From assembly GCF_910589235.1 (NCBI RefSeq), contig NC_060960.1, forward strand, positions 5,405,339 to 5,469,338: a stretch of 64,000 bases of DNA, in the 5' to 3' direction. Below the pieces are notes generated by a model, which saw only the letters and a list, made by a program, of their open reading frames with translations, was not told where the DNA came from and made no database searches. Source of the DNA: Vespa crabro. Its lineage: Eukaryota > Arthropoda > Insecta > Hymenoptera > Vespidae. The position numbers and the translations under genes are program-made. Positions 11,537 through 27,444 of the stretch are shown one piece after another (the stretch's first letter is position 1; every line of letters starts with the position of its first letter).

Positions 11537-13853
11537 AAAAAAAAACAGTAATAAAAATAATAATAAAAAAAGAAAAAAGGAAGAAAAAGATTGCGAAGAA
11601 CGTTAACTTTAATTTTCGTACAATACTAAAGAATTTAACAAGTTGCCCGTGAAACGGTTTCGTTGAATCGTAAAACGAGTCCATCGTAGAATCGGTCGAT
11701 TTTATCTTTTACATCTGACTCCGCGCCTAAGTTTACTACTAAACGGAAGTAGAATTCAGGTTGGACGATGCGTATGCGTCACGCGGAAGATCACCGATTA
11801 CTTTGTTTCTTTACTATCTTGTTCGCAGCTTTACATTTAGGTCGTTTATATTTTTCTTTCATAAAAGAAGTTTCGAAAGATACGTACAAATATGTGTTTT
11901 TTCCTTTTTTCTTTTTTTTTTTCCCAAATCAATATTTTATTGCAACAAAGTGAATTATTATTATAGATTAAATTGACCCATTGACGTTATCGATTATACT
12001 GATAAGAAAGAACGCGATTATCTGATAATTTCTTTCGCTTTAATGAAATCGATAGAAGACCGTTAAATTAACGAGTTATTTATCAGAATTTTTACTCATC
12101 GACATTATTACAAATCTTTCGAGCATAATTAATTTTGACGTTAATTAGCTAGTCGTAATAATCTTGGAGCAAGAAATTATATGAAGATAAAAAATCAAAT
12201 GAAACGTTAATTTCGTTTTTTAACGATTGCAAAAAATAATAATTTCTTCGATCCAATGAAGTAAATAAGAAAATATAAATTAACGTGATATTCAACAGAT
12301 TCGTATTACTTTTATTTAAGCTTTATTAGAAATCGTTTTAATATAGATTATTTTCACATTAAATTATAAAATAATTCGATTATAAACGTGAATTATAACA
12401 TTATTTGATCGAACAAAGGAAAAAAAAGGCAAATCATATTTTTATCAACCGCGATAAATCTCTGGTGCCTTTCGAATCAACTCTTTCCACAAAGTTTTTC
12501 TTCCGATACGCTTTCGTGGTTACAATGGCAGAGTTGCGGTTTGAGAACGTCATGAATGTCACGTCAAAGCGGATCTAGAGAGCAAGAAATTTGGAGAATG
12601 TTCAAGTCGCAAGTGCAGCGAACCGTCTTTAATGTTTCTTAGCAACTTTTGTAGAGTAAAAACGAGTTCCCCGAGTCGTTGATAAGTATATCGTATAATC
12701 GTTGAAGAAACGATTATGTGAATAAGTGAGTAAGCATACTATAAACTTGTCACTTGATGGTCAATCGTGAAATAACTGGCACCAACTAAGCAAATATTTG
12801 GATTTCATGCATAAAATCCAATTGAATCAGCAAATATTATTTATGATGATTTAGTACTATATTGATTTTTTTTTATTTAATAATGATAACTATGCTAATT
12901 CACGAGACGTAAATTTGAACAAATATAAAAAAAAATTATGGTTAGGATTATTCGGCGAAATTTTTTAATGTTCGAATTGATGTATTTAAATATTTGAATT
13001 CTATTTCTTTTTTTCCTTTTCTATCCTTTTTTTTATCGAGTTGCAATAATTTTTTTTATTTAAATATTGCAATAGTAATTTGCATATTACTATTGCAATT
13101 GATAAGAAAAAAAGCGAGGAACAAGAAAAAGTCATAGCAATTTTTTTTTTTTTTTTTTCCTTTTCTTTTTGATAGGTTCGTAGATCATTGAAGATACCAG
13201 GACGCAGAAAGGAAAAGGAAAAACTACCTAGCGGTATAACAGCAGATTATAGTGCATCCTTCTTTGCTCACTTGGATCGGGATCTATTGGAGAACTCGCA
13301 GAACACGACGGGTGGAACAGGAAACACGGTGGGCGGTGGTACAGGCTCGAGTTGGACAATGAGAACGCCTGATGGTTTGACACAGAGCGACTCATCGGAG
13401 ACATCGTTGACCTCTTTGAGTACAACGACGACAAATGCCGGTGGACAATCTGGCAAGAATCTCCCTCCTCTTCCACCGAAACCTCCAAAAAGAGGGATTT
13501 TAAAAGGGCCAAGATTGAGTATCACCAGTGGTACCATAAACGTCCTTTCGGAAGAAATTGTTCTACCGAACGGGAACGAAGGTGGTTATCAAGAGGCCAG
13601 TAATTTGTTGGTGAGAAACACTCTACAGAACGAAGTGATAGCCTATCAGAACGTTCCGCCTACGCACTCAACAAGCTTAGGTGCCATGGCTGCTGGTCTC
13701 ACGAAGGACGAAGTTTGCAGTCCTTCCGAGGAAGAAACGCAATCTTGGCGAATATCTTCTCAACAATCTTCTCATCATCATCAGCATTTTCATCATCAAC
13801 AACAGCATCTTCAGCAACACCATGAACATCAGCAACATCAATTGCATCATCAA

Positions 13854-13885
<32 letters not shown>

Positions 13886-16800
13886 ACAACAGCAACATCA
13901 TCATCATCATCATCATCCGACTGAATCGAAGCTGCTGCAGGTATAAATGGAAAAATAATTGTCATCGTTGATGAATATAAAAATGGAAATAACACTTGTG
14001 ATCTCCTGTGATTTCACATTTTTAGGTTGTGACAAGTGCCAGTCCGTCAGCTGATTCTTTGACGGACACGACCAATTCGAGTTTTGCTACACCACCGTTC
14101 AGTTTGTCACCGGTCGGTGAATCTCAGGGTTTCTGTAGATGGCGATCCTCAGCTTCTTTCGAGGAACAAGGAGTAGAACTTCAGCTACCGGAAATCGTGC
14201 CTCTCGAACTTCCGGAACCACGAGAATTGACAATCCAAAGGCAGCCACCACCTCGTAACGATTTTGGTTTTTCTCTTCGTCGTGCTGTCATTGTTGAACG
14301 TGCTGCCAATGGTGTTACTCAAATGAGGCCTGTCATTTTCGCTGAACCTGGTACTTTAGTTCAACACAACAACGACACTGGTCTTCTACCGGGTGATCGG
14401 CTTATCGAAGTTAATGGGATCAATGTCGATGATAAGTCTAGGGAAGAGATCATTGATTTAATTAAAGGATCTGGTAGTAGTGTCACGGTGAAGGTAAGTT
14501 GTTTTATTTATTTTTTTTTTTTTTTTTTTTAAAGTAGTCAGTAATTAGTGTTGTTATTATTATTTTGTTTATTTAATAACATATCTAATAAATATATCTC
14601 ATAGTTAAAATATGAAATCATCGAAATATTTGTGCAATGTAACAACATGTAGGCAGGAAGCATACTAAAGAGAATATAGAATGAGTGATATGAACTTAAT
14701 GAGGCATTGATAGCAATTCTGAACGTTTCAGTTCGAGACATTAGCATACAATGAGCGAAAGTGCTTGTTTTTACAGACTACGTTCTCTTTAAAGTATTTC
14801 AAAATCTGAAAGACTTTGTGAAGAATAATTGGATTGAAAAAGAAAGATCGTATTTATATCGGACTTTTTTGATCGATTTCATTCGTAACATTCGTAACTT
14901 TTTCATCTACGATATTATCTTATTTATTTTAATTAGATTAATTCTAAGCAATTTATTTGATTTATATATATCAGAGATATACAAAAATTAGAAATTTGGG
15001 CGTGACTTTGTGATAGAATACTTGACTTACAAGGGATGATTTTAAATCTCGTAATTTACAAAATTAGGAAACCTTATATAGTGATTAATAATGGTCCTAA
15101 ATAAAACGTTGTTTTTTATGTTGTCTGTTTTAAGTCGAAGGGAATGAAAAATTTTCTTAAGCCTGCTCTCTAAGAAGAATGGAATAAATAATAGAAATTT
15201 CGACGTAAAACTGTTTTCCGTTTTTATATATAATAAAAGCTTGATAATATGTGCATAAAAATTGTAAAAAGTTTGCACGTTATACATGATCAATATATAA
15301 AAAAAAGCATTTATATTATAATAATACGTAAGTATATAAATAAGTAGGGGTTATGTATGATAATGAATAGACGTGAGAAAGCTTTTTCAAAGTGATTTAT
15401 ATCGTGTATATAAATAAAATAACTTTCATTTTCAAGAAATACAGTACAGTTAACGAAGACAATATCTGATTTCGTAATGAATAAAAATAAGAATATGGGT
15501 ATTTATATGACCAATTAATTTTTAATTAGTTGAGATAAAGGTAATAAAAATATATAGTTCTCAAATATTATTTTATGATATTATTTACTCGTTTAAATAC
15601 ATAAAAATATATATTAAAAAAATGATGGATTAAAAGTAACGATATCAATCTTGTGTTTTTTTCTTTCTTTTTTTTTTTTTTTAGATCTATCACCTTTTAC
15701 AAGTAATAAGATAAAAACAAAAAATATCATCATCTTAAAAAATGATTTATCTATCATTGAATAAATAAATAAAAATCTGACACAGTAAATTTTTCACACA
15801 ATTTTTAAACTTTATCTAAAACTTTTCTTAAATAGCTTAAATAATGTTTAAAGCTTAGAAATTTAGGAGAGAGAAATGAAAGATAAAGAAAAAGAGAAAA
15901 AAAGCGCGACAAGAAAATTTATTCAGGAAAAAAATTCTTTACGTATCCAAGAAAAAAAGTGTAACAATTTGTTGAATTTCCGCGATTTGTTATATTTTTT
16001 TTAAGTGAGTCTTTTTTTTTTGGTATCCTAATTTCGCGGTATTAAGGATTATTATAAGCTCTCAAGTTTAATGGAAAGGCAAATTATAGTGGAATCGTTG
16101 GGTCATTGCCTTTCAGTCAAATTCTCCAAGATCTATTTGCTGTCCCTTTCGCCGTCCGATTTCCACGTAAGAAGTAATTGCGATTCGGAATTGTTAGGAC
16201 GCGATTGCGATATTTGACGAAGATATACGTAATGGAGTGGGAAGTGGAGGAGAAGGAGGAGAAGGAAGAGAAGGATGATAGGAAGAGGGGTGAAAGGAGG
16301 AGAAGATGGATGCAGTCAACGTCGAAAGGTCGAAGCTTGCTTGAACGTTTATTGCGCAAATGGAGGAGTTTCCCACCCGCAGTTTCTCTAACCACATCTT
16401 TCATTTCATCTTTTCTCTTTCTTCCTCCGAGTTCAAAAGAGCGATCATAGCGATGAGATCGATTCATGAGTACATACAACAGGTTTTGTTTCGATTAAAG
16501 TTTTAGAATAGAAATATGATAATTGAGAATAATTGATCGTTCAATTTTATATTAGAAAAAAAGAAAACACAAGAAAGGACATGCCTATAGATCAACGTGT
16601 TAACAAGACATAAATACCCGTTAGAGAACGTAATGTTACGCTGAGTATTATGAATCCATTAATGAGTCATTGCAATTTTTACTCGGTAAAATGAAATAAT
16701 TTTTTTTTTCTTTTTTTCCCTTAAGCAATTGATTCGATAATTTTGATCGAACATTCTTTAAAGAATTTAATATGATATTAATGGTATTTATTTATTCTAT

Positions 16801-19800
16801 ATTTTTATTTCTAAATCGTATTAGGCAAACTACTAATGGAACGTGACGTTTGGGATGAACGAGATTTTGATATAACGATTAATTTTTAATTTAATAAATA
16901 AATGATTTTCTAATTGATTAAGGGTTAATATGATATTTATATGTCAAAAATATAATTATTATTCTTTTATACTTTTTGTATCATTTTTTTTGTTTTTTTT
17001 TTTTTTGTTTTTTCTTTATTTTCTTCCTGATACTTTAATGCATAAATGTGTACGTACATAGACAAATAGATCTGTTGGTTTTAGAACGTAAATGTTACAG
17101 GTGTTTTAAATGACATTCAGAGTGTAGTTCACCAGTGACCTGCATGGAATTCAAGGTGTTTGCTAGAGTATATACATACATTCGAATACAATTACTCCAT
17201 AAAAATTAGAAATCTCCATAGAATCTATTGGTTCGGTCGTAGGAATATCGATTAAGTGAAAAGATTTTAATTTATCATCAATGTTAAATATTTCAAATGT
17301 ATATACCGTTATTATTATTGATGAGTTGAATGCATTGAAAAATCGTGCATTGCGTATGAAAGAGGAATGCAATCGTTATCGGATTATCGATGAAATATAT
17401 TCGACCCTTCCATTGTTTCTACTTGTAAGAGAAACGTTTGATCCAATCGCTACTACCTAGTAAATGTTCGATGGCTCGACTCGAATCGGATTGATCTAGG
17501 TTGGGGTGGGGGGTTAGGTGAGGGGGAGAGCTTTATTCTGAATGAAAGTTTCTTGGTGAATGTCGTGCAAAGTACGAAGGTTAAATAAAAATATATATAT
17601 TATATATATGTATATAAAGTACTCTATTTAAAATCGAATAAATTTGTATAGAGCAAATAAAAGGAAGATAATTGGATAAGACAAATTAATTCGAAGATTT
17701 AACTCTTTATAATGCCATGTAATTTCAATGTTATAAGCTCATATATATATATATTTTTTTTTTTCCAAACAAAATTTATTTTTTTTTTGTTTATACACGA
17801 TCAATTTTTTTTTATTAATCATAAACTATGCTACAAGTTTAACATCGGATAATTTTTTTTTTTTTTTTAATGACTCAAAATTGGGTCATATAAGGATCAA
17901 CTTCTCTCGTAATAAAAGATAAATTATTTGTTTTTCGATTCTATTAAAGAAAAAAAAAAAAAAAAAAAAAAAACGTAACATTAATACCTTTCGATTATAC
18001 TTCTTAATTCATTCTTTTTTTCTAAAGCTCCCGTGGCCTTCATTCACAGAATTTTATTTTTAATCTTAAATATATTTCATGAATTCACGTTCATTGATCT
18101 TAGTTAATAGGTCAATTAGAAAAGCATTCAGAGAATCGTAAACATTATTTGTTCTAATCGTTCCATCGATGATGCTTGCTGATAGACGCGAGGAACTAAT
18201 AATAAAAGGAAAATATTTTTCATTGTCATTTAAAAATTATAATTAAAAAAAATAGAAAAAAGAAAGAAGAAAAGAAAAGTAATTGACATCCGACGATACT
18301 CGTTTATAAAATATTTCGTTAACATGATCAAATTTGGCTTTATTATGTACACGTAAAAAGAAAAAAAAAGAAAAAAAATGAAGAATAAAAATACACCCGC
18401 GAGAAACATAGAACGAGAATTAAAAATAAATTCTTTCGTTTAATATTTTTGTTCATTATCGAAATAATTATTTTTAGTTATCTCGATAATATTTAAGCTT
18501 CAGTTAATATTTTTTGATTCGTCAGAGCGTGAATGTGAGTTAACACGAATCGTCTGGCACGTCCCCTTCTTCTCTTTAGAATTGGATGCTCTTTAATAAT
18601 GCCTTCCTTCCTTCTTCCACCCCTGTTCTCTTTCTCTCTCTCTCTCTCTCTCTCTATTTCTCTTTTTTTCATACACACACATACATCATACACGCACACG
18701 CAATTCCTCATTATGTCGATTGTTTATTCCGATGCAGAAAGAGCAAGGGGAAGAAGAATCAAGACTGAGAAAGCATAAGAGGAATGCTATGCTCTCTTTT
18801 TCTTTCTCTCCTTTCCTTCTATCTATCTATCTATCTATCTATCTACCCGTCTTTCTTTCTCTTTCTCTTTCTCTTTCTCTTTCTCTTTCTCTTTCTCGAG
18901 ACTCTCCCCGGATGTTTCTGGATATTCGCCAAAGTAAACAATTTCGCGAGAAAGAGGCGGATGTGCTATGCTCCACGTCCCTCGTTACGTTTCCCTCGAA
19001 TAGGCGCCAAGTTACGACACGTTCCTTGTTATAGAGCACTCTATCGTAAAGAGTACGAGCCATTTAACTCGAGTATTTTCTTCTTGGACCGTGACGGACC
19101 GTTTCTTGATTCTTTTTAATTTTCATTTTACATCTATATAACTAGGGGAAGTAATTAAAAGAATTTTTAATTAGATAATTATCTATCTATATATATATAT
19201 ATTTATGAATAACAAATATAAGATATATCTTATCTTGATAATCGTACGAGGAAAATTCATTTATTTTCTTATTTTCAAAAGTTCAATTATTTTCGTATTT
19301 TTCGTATAAGATTATATAAAACACGGATCATGATGGTCGATTGTCAATATCAATTGTTTTATCTTATATCAAGCAAGTGATTCCTATAAAAAATACTTTT
19401 AAATATTTTATAACATTGATATCCGAGACGAGGAATTATTTAAGAAATTTCTTTTTTTTTTTTTTTTTAATGGAAAAAGAAGATAAACAATTACCGTCGT
19501 CGATAATAGTTATCAGTATGTCAAAAAAATTTTAATCGTACATAATGATTATACATAATCAAAATTATTTGAAGAAATATATTAATTATAATGTCATAAC
19601 TTTAAGAATTTAGGTTATTATTAAACTAAATAAATAAATTAAATTATAAACTAATTAAGTAATAAACTTAATTATTAAACAAATATGTATTAAACTATTT
19701 ATTAAAAGCGTGTCTTATTGTAAATAAGTCTTGTTCATTCAATTGTAAAAGATTATGTATATAAAGATAACATGATCGATAGTTGTTAAATGAAAAAGTT

Positions 19801-22254
19801 GTTTGATCAACAATTATTTAAGAGGAAAAAAATAATAAAACTGTTAAATCAGCCTGATTTTATAAGTATTGATAAATTTATAAAAAAAATGATAATTTAA
19901 AAAAAAAACAAAATATTAGAAATCATTGATCTAAAATATCAGAATGATCAGGTGATAGAGTGTGAACGAACGTCATATTTTTTTTTCTTTTTTTTTTTCC
20001 TTAAAAATTTTGTATGTAGAAAAACTAGCTAGCTAGGCTTCAATATCATAGAAATTGGAACTTTATCCGGTTGTTCAAAAGGGCATCATTAGTTTCACCT
20101 CGGTGAGCAGTCATCGTAGCTCGTTTCTCGGGCTTTGTTCATTTTTCTTCCTTTTTTATTTTTTTGTTTTCTTTTTCTTTAAAAAAAGAATCGTAAAAGT
20201 GCACTGTATTATGAAGAAAAAAAAGTTAGCAACTGACAAAAATATTTTGTTGATCATGTTATTGTCTATCTCTCTCTCTCTTCCCCTCTTTCTTTCTGTT
20301 TTTTTGTATCCTACTTCCATATTCGAAAAAAAAAATAACTATTTTTCAGATTAATAGATATTGCGAGTAATATCTTAAGATAGTAATCAAGAAATTTCAC
20401 CACACTCCGTTTTTACTTTTCCACTTCTTTCGTTTTTCTATTTTTTTCTTTTTTCTCCGTTTTTTTTTTCTTTTTCTTTTTTTATTCGCGATAATCACGG
20501 TTTAGATGTAACTTGGCCCAATTCAATGATTCAGCTTTGTAGATCGTGTGATAGATAGGAACCGGTTAGAGTATTACTGGAGCAAGTCAAGTTGTCTTTC
20601 TTTATTTTTGTTTTGAGCATATACACATACATACACACACACACGCGCGCGAGCATACGCGTACACATACATGTATTCAAGAAGAAGAAAGATTTAACAT
20701 CTTATTAAGTATACCACGAAGTCCGTTAAATCAACTATAATACATTGATACCGACCAATGAATCTCATTAATGTGATGTTTTATATCATTCGATGTTTAA
20801 AATTTATAAATTGATTCGAATGTACCGAAAAAAAAAAACATTTTCTAAATTGTTGGGGGAATACAGAGAAAGATAACAAATAAAATCTATGTAAACGCGT
20901 ATCCTAATAAATTCTAACGCAAATTTCTAAACAAATAAACAAATAATATGAGTATTTATATACGTACGCGTAGTTGTAGAAACGTTATCTGTCCTAATCG
21001 TCTTACCAATGATCATAAATAGATACGCGGAGCTTCTTCTGATGTGTTTCGTTTAAATTCGAGGAGTTGAAACAGACATGAATGAATTCACGAAGTTTGA
21101 AGGCCGACAAAAGAATAAAAATTCGATTTGATTTTAATTTTGTCTTTATATTCCGGGATATCGGGAAGAAAAGAAAATTATCAACGAAATCAACGATTTT
21201 GAAGGAATCGTAAATAAAAATAATCCTTTGAAGGTATAAAATTTATTTCTGAGTAGAGAGAGAGAGAGAAAAAAATAACGCAATTTTTTTTTCTGTTTTC
21301 TTTTTACATCAAATAATACACAAATTATTTTCTCGAATAATTTCGAACTGAAAAATTGAATCCCCGAGATATTGGAGCAAATAAAGCGTGTAAAAAAGAA
21401 TTAAATTTTCTTTTCTTTTTTTGTCTTTTCTTTTCTTTCTTCTGAACATTATGCCAAGTACTTTATCTGCACTTTTGTTTTCAATCAATTGCGATTGATT
21501 TCATTTATACAAAAAAAAAAGAAAATATATATATATATATATAGAAAAAAATAGAAAAAAAATCCAAAATCTAGTATTATACGTCGAAATGACTTTGAAA
21601 AAAAGAATTCGAATAGCTGTTATTCGATGCACGCAACGACGTACGTAAGTAGGTGTATCGTTACGTGAAGAAGAACGTAAAAGAGAAAGAGGAAAGGAAA
21701 AGAAACGGTGTTTTCCAAGAGGCCATCGTTTTCGTCTTCGTTGTCGTTGTCGTCTTCGTCGTCTTCGTCGTCTTTTGGTTCATTGCCACTGCCGTTGGTA
21801 CCGAATATAGCGGGATCATGAGTCACGTTCCGTAATAAGACTATACTTGGCCAAGTAGAATCAGTTGCGGGAGGAGAGAAGGTTTTCCAAGAAAGCAAGA
21901 TCGTTCTCCAGCATTCATGGATCCTTTCCACCCCACTCTATTCCTTTTATTCCCTCTTTATCGTGACAAAAACTGAATAGAAAAAGATTCAACGGGTCTG
22001 TCATGCTTTAAACTTTGTCTCGTATTCGTCGGGAGTCCTAAAAAGAAATATATATAATATGAGATACTTCCAAGAGATGATTACCGGATCTACGGGCCAA
22101 AAGATAAGCGCAAAATTTGGTGCTGGAACGCGTATTACTTTTTTTAATGCACGACTGAATTCACCGGGTCACGTTTCTATATATTTTTGAAGATCTAATC
22201 GTTATCATATCTTTGTCTTGTTGGGCGCTTTTATCAAATTCCTTTTGTTTTTTA

Positions 22255-22312
<58 letters not shown>

Positions 22313-25300
22313 TATTTCTTTCTTTTTCGTTAATCCTTTAACGCACGATTTATCTTCTTTTATGAATCTCTACGAAAAGAGAAAATATTTATCTTAGTTA
22401 CTATAAGCAAATGTTGGAGTAGAAATTATTGAAAAATGGAAGTTTTTTTTTTTTATATATATATATATAAAATTTAATGAAAAATTACATTATTGCAAAT
22501 ACATTATATTATGCATATTAAACTACATTAAATGTTAATGTGTTGTTGTAATTTCATCTGAAGAAATATCGTAATGATGAATTTTTCGAAATGAGTAATG
22601 CCATTTTCTTGATTCATTTGAAACAATACTCGAGATCATTGAATAAGAACGCACTAGCGATTATTCGCTTCCACAATCCTGGAATGATCGCTGACTCATT
22701 TCTCGACGACATGGCCGTAAAGCCGTGGAATTCGTTTTACTTGTTTAATTGATTTGACAGATGATTCAAATTCTTCGCAGCTGAATTGCGTGTTCTCGTA
22801 AAATTGTGATCATCCATGATTACACGGTTTCACGATTATTGTTCTTCTAAGTTTTCCAAGCGTTTAGTTTTCATCGTTTATCTTTTGAAATTCTAAGAAA
22901 AATCTAAAATTCAAAATACATACGTGCGCGTACTTGGACGCCTACACACAAGGCGATTATCTATTATCTTTGACATTATTTACAAAAGCGATATGATGAT
23001 ATATTGAGGCTTTGTTGATATCATATCCTATTTGCGTTATTTTTATTCGTTCAGTATAATATTTTAATCTGATCCTTTATCTTATCCAGATATATAGATA
23101 AATTAATTTTATTTCTTACAAATTAATAATCACATTGAATTGTATAATTTCTAACAAATTGTCTTTCACTTTGATACAAATTTTTTTTAACTTGTCACAC
23201 ACACGCACGCGTATGTATATACGTATGATATTTCTTATTTTTATTTTATTTCATATTTGTAATCATATTTTTAACAAATAAAATCGAATATTGTTATTAT
23301 AATTTTTCAAGCAAGCTTTCTTCTCTTTTTGATTTTTCTATTTCTGCTTTCTTTTCTTTTCTTTTCTTTTTTCTTTTCTTTTTTCTTTTTTTTTTCTTTT
23401 TTTTTTTTTTATTTTTTTTTGAGAAGAACAGGTAAAAATTTCTGTGACTGGAATTTAGACACCTCGTCGCCGAAAGATCGGTTGTACGATAAATCCCGAA
23501 GTTTTTTTTTTTTCACGATCGGAGAGCTTAACTAATGTATCTTCGAAGAAAACCCAGAAACATCCGTTAGAACTCTTTCCACATTCCACTGAAGATTGTC
23601 TACAGTTGTGTATACTTCCTCAGAGAATACTTAGAAATGTAAAATAATACTTGTCTATGCTTGTTCGTTAAGTTTTTTTCAGCGCTTTTCGTCGATTGTT
23701 CATTATATCGAAAATCATTAATCGAAATCGTCCTATTGAAAATTTCATAGCCATTTTACGACGATATATTTAATAAGAAAAATTTGTTAACTTCTTACGA
23801 TCTACATTTTGCTTTCAAAGTTAACGTTAAAACATACGTATTTCTTAGATGATAAGCTTTATCGTGAAATAGAAATATAAAAATATTGTTGTTTCTTTCT
23901 TGCGTTATTCAATGTATAAATATTATATCTCATGTACGCGTAGACTTAAGTGCATTTAATAGATTAAATGTATTTGTAGTTATCAAGAAGAGCAAAAACG
24001 AAAAAGGTATTAAGAAAAATTACAATTCTTTTTTCTCGAGTCTATGAATTAAAATAATTTTACGATCTGTTTTTAACTTATACGTCAATTTTATTCGTAT
24101 AATCGAAGTCTACGTGTCACTATTTTTATTTAATTTAATCTTATAACGATAAACAAACGCAAACGTCTTTTGATCAATAGTTTTTTTTTTTTTAATAATT
24201 ATCATTTCAATAAACTCATTATAAAATTAAAACATTGATTGCTTTCGATAGTTCTAATATTAATTCATTACGTATTAACTAATTACGTGAACAATTAATA
24301 AATATAATTATATTAATAATATTAAATAATATAATTATATTAATAATATTATTAATAAACACGAGTACAATAAAAAGCGGCCAATGATATCGTAAATCAA
24401 AGACACGATGAAAGAAATAAGAGCGAGAAAATAAAAAAAAAAAAAAAATAAGAAATAAAAAAAAAATAGAAAAAGTAGAAGAAAAAAAATTACAAACGAT
24501 ACGTCATCGCCCCAGGGAAGAGCAAAAAAAAAAGAAAAATAATAATAATAATGATTGATTTGTTAAAATCGCAAATTCATGCGACGTTAGGTTTTGGTCT
24601 GGTCCCCTTTTCGTCACGCGATTCGCATAAGCTTACGCGTGCGTTCGGTGTCGTAGCGACCGTCGAAAGATCTCCTCCTCCTCCTCCTCCTCCTCCTCCT
24701 CCTCCTCCTCCTCCTCCTCCTATCCCCTCCCTCCTTACCCTCCCGTTCTTTTTCATTCTTCGTCAACATCCTGCTTCCTGTACTGCTTACGTGCTCTTTC
24801 ACGACATGCAGACCCCGTGCGTGCGTGTACTCGTTCACTCACTCACTAACTCATTCCTCACTCACTCACTCTCTCATTTCATTCATTTCACTCACTACTC
24901 ACTCACTCAAGGGACATGCACGACCTATCACGACACGCGTGTGTTAATCTCGATGCGTAAAAAAGGCGTGTACGCATACTACTGTTCATCATAAGCTATC
25001 GGACACCTACGTTTATTATTCAATTTCATGTCCGATTTAAATTACAAAATGGAACAACGCAGTAAGCGTTGAAAATTATTCAAAGTTATTCGTTCTCTAT
25101 AAGTTACGTCAAATGCTTGATATCATTTATATTTGTAAGTGATAAATTGATTACGTCAATTGTTATTTTTCAAAGTCTGCGCAAGAACATTTTTTTTTCT
25201 TTTTTTCTTTCTTTCTTTTTTCTTTTTTTTTTTTTTTAATTCCATTTATATATACCATTTTCCTTCAAAAATGACAGCTCATATTTTAAAGTATTACAAT

Positions 25301-26685
25301 GAAATAAATATGTATCCTCGAAAAAGTATAAATTATCAATGACATACTTATATACTCTTGTCGTACATATCCCCTATATATATTGAGAATTGTGATGATG
25401 CATAAGACTGGTTTGATATTTTTAAAGACTTTGCTTTTTGAATGGATCCTTTCGAGTATTATTGGTCATGTATGTACATACATAAGTACATATAACGAAA
25501 GAGCATTACTCGTGATAGTTGCCAGCATTATTCGTCGTGACGACCTTCGTGCGTAGGTCAAGAGCACGTGGGTGTAGATGCTCTCGGCCTCGATTCGAGA
25601 GAAAGAGAGAAAGAGATATAAGCTCATTCCGAGTTATTTTTGAACGTTTACATTCCAGATAATGCTATCATCTTATGCAGATGTAGTCGTTGATGATAAT
25701 CGATGATTCATAACGATTTTCATAAGTTAGATCGGATAAGATCAATGAAATAAAATCTTTTTTGTTAACATACTACAGGCAAAACAAAATCATTCGAAAC
25801 AAAAACAGAAAAACCAAAAAAAAAATATATATATATACATATATATCTTGTGATTCGCAGGTGCAACCAGTCGCGGAACTATCAGAGCTCTCAAGACGAG
25901 GTGGAAGCGATGGCCAGCAAGTCGAGCTGGCACCTGCGAATATTCGCGGTGGCACGCTCCGTCGATCCGGTAGCCTGCGGTTTCATCAGAATACGGTAAG
26001 TCTTCGATCGATTCAGTAGCCTCCTTTCTCCGTCCAACACCTTCGTTATTTAAAATACTTGATTTTTAAAACCGTTATTTAAGATCGAATTTTTATAAAA
26101 GATTCTCGCTTTTATTCCGAATAATCGATCGATTTTTCAAAAATTGATTAAAAACATTTAATTAAAAAAATTATTTCAATGCTCGAAAAGGAATCGTTGA
26201 TTATACGATAAAATTTGATCGTTGCTTTTGACTCATATCTGATCATATCCGACATACTTCAGTTTGTGAAAGCTTCACTTTTCTTTGTCTTAAAATAAGA
26301 ACTGTAAGAGTAATAGAATGAGAATTGTCAATTTTTTAAGAAAAACTTTTTCTTTTTTAAGTTATTGCAAGAATTCAAGTAATACAATAAAAATATGATC
26401 ATAGAGATAGAGGAATCTTTTTGGGTTCATGACATTTGTGCTAGTTTTATTTTCATTCGAAAATATTCATTGTTTTCGTATATTCATGCCTTTGTAAAAT
26501 AATAACATTCCAAGTTGTGAGATGAGGAAAAATGGCGGTTTCGGTCGACTTATGGTCCGATCATGGTGTTAATTTTGGGCAAGGATAATAATGTATTTCT
26601 ATATTCGTGAAAAAAAGAGTAAAGGACACAATAATAGAATATACGAGTATATCGAAGATTGCGAAGAGAAATAGAGAAAGAGAGA

Positions 26686-26746
<61 letters not shown>

Positions 26747-27400
26747 AGAGAGATATCATAGAGGTGCTTACTTTCCACCCACATTCCCTAGAACGACGCA
26801 GTGGCATAGTAATCGCATAACGGTACACATCCCGACTTCTTCGTACTTTAACGCTTTGTTTCCATTGAAGCTAACGGACGTAATACTGATATAAGAATGT
26901 ACGTGAAATGAAGAGGAAAGAACCTCGCTATCTTGGTCACTTATTTATTTGTAGGAGCTAAATGGAGATAGAAAGAGAGAGAAAAAGAAAGAGAGAGAGA
27001 GAGAGAGAGAAAGATTTTCGTTTATATCGTATTTCAGACGATTTGCAACTTGGAACGTCAATATGACAGAAAGTGTTTAAAGTTCATCGTACATCTTTCG
27101 TTTTATTATAAATCATTCGAATATGACGTTATTTATAAGATATAACAACTGGGGTCAATACATAATCATACGGTATTAATACTGGGACACACGTTGTACG
27201 GTTTCATTCGTAAGGATTTCAATTTGTGACAAACAATTTTATCAGACATTCCGAGTTTAAATTTTATCTGACAAAGATTAACTTTTCATTTGGTTTCATT
27301 GTAATCATTAAATTAAAAAATATTGAAAAAATTATTTAAAACTGAACAAACTTATACGTTATTAAATATTAATTTAACATCTCGACATGTTATAGACATT

Positions 27401-27444
<44 letters not shown>

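Larger units (their letters stand above)
14494..25860 (+). other. Myo18A intron 3 (11.4 kb), no supported gene
   Basis: AT-rich intron with scattered microsatellites and homopolymers. No open frame here looks protein-like apart from repeat translations. A possible cryptic exon (16117-16166) is noted under findings. Slightly more complex patches at 16090-16470, 18900-19100 and 21600-21930 have no recognisable product. Confidence 0.75.

Noticed and set aside
18738..18790. GATGCAG acceptor followed by KEQGEEESRLRKHKRN in the 11.4-kb intron
   Set aside because: No GT donor follows before a CT repeat, so it cannot be a spliced exon as it stands.
24551..24994. 147-codon open frame with polyproline
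   Set aside because: The core is the CTC microsatellite and the rest has CACT-repeat character, with no recognisable protein.
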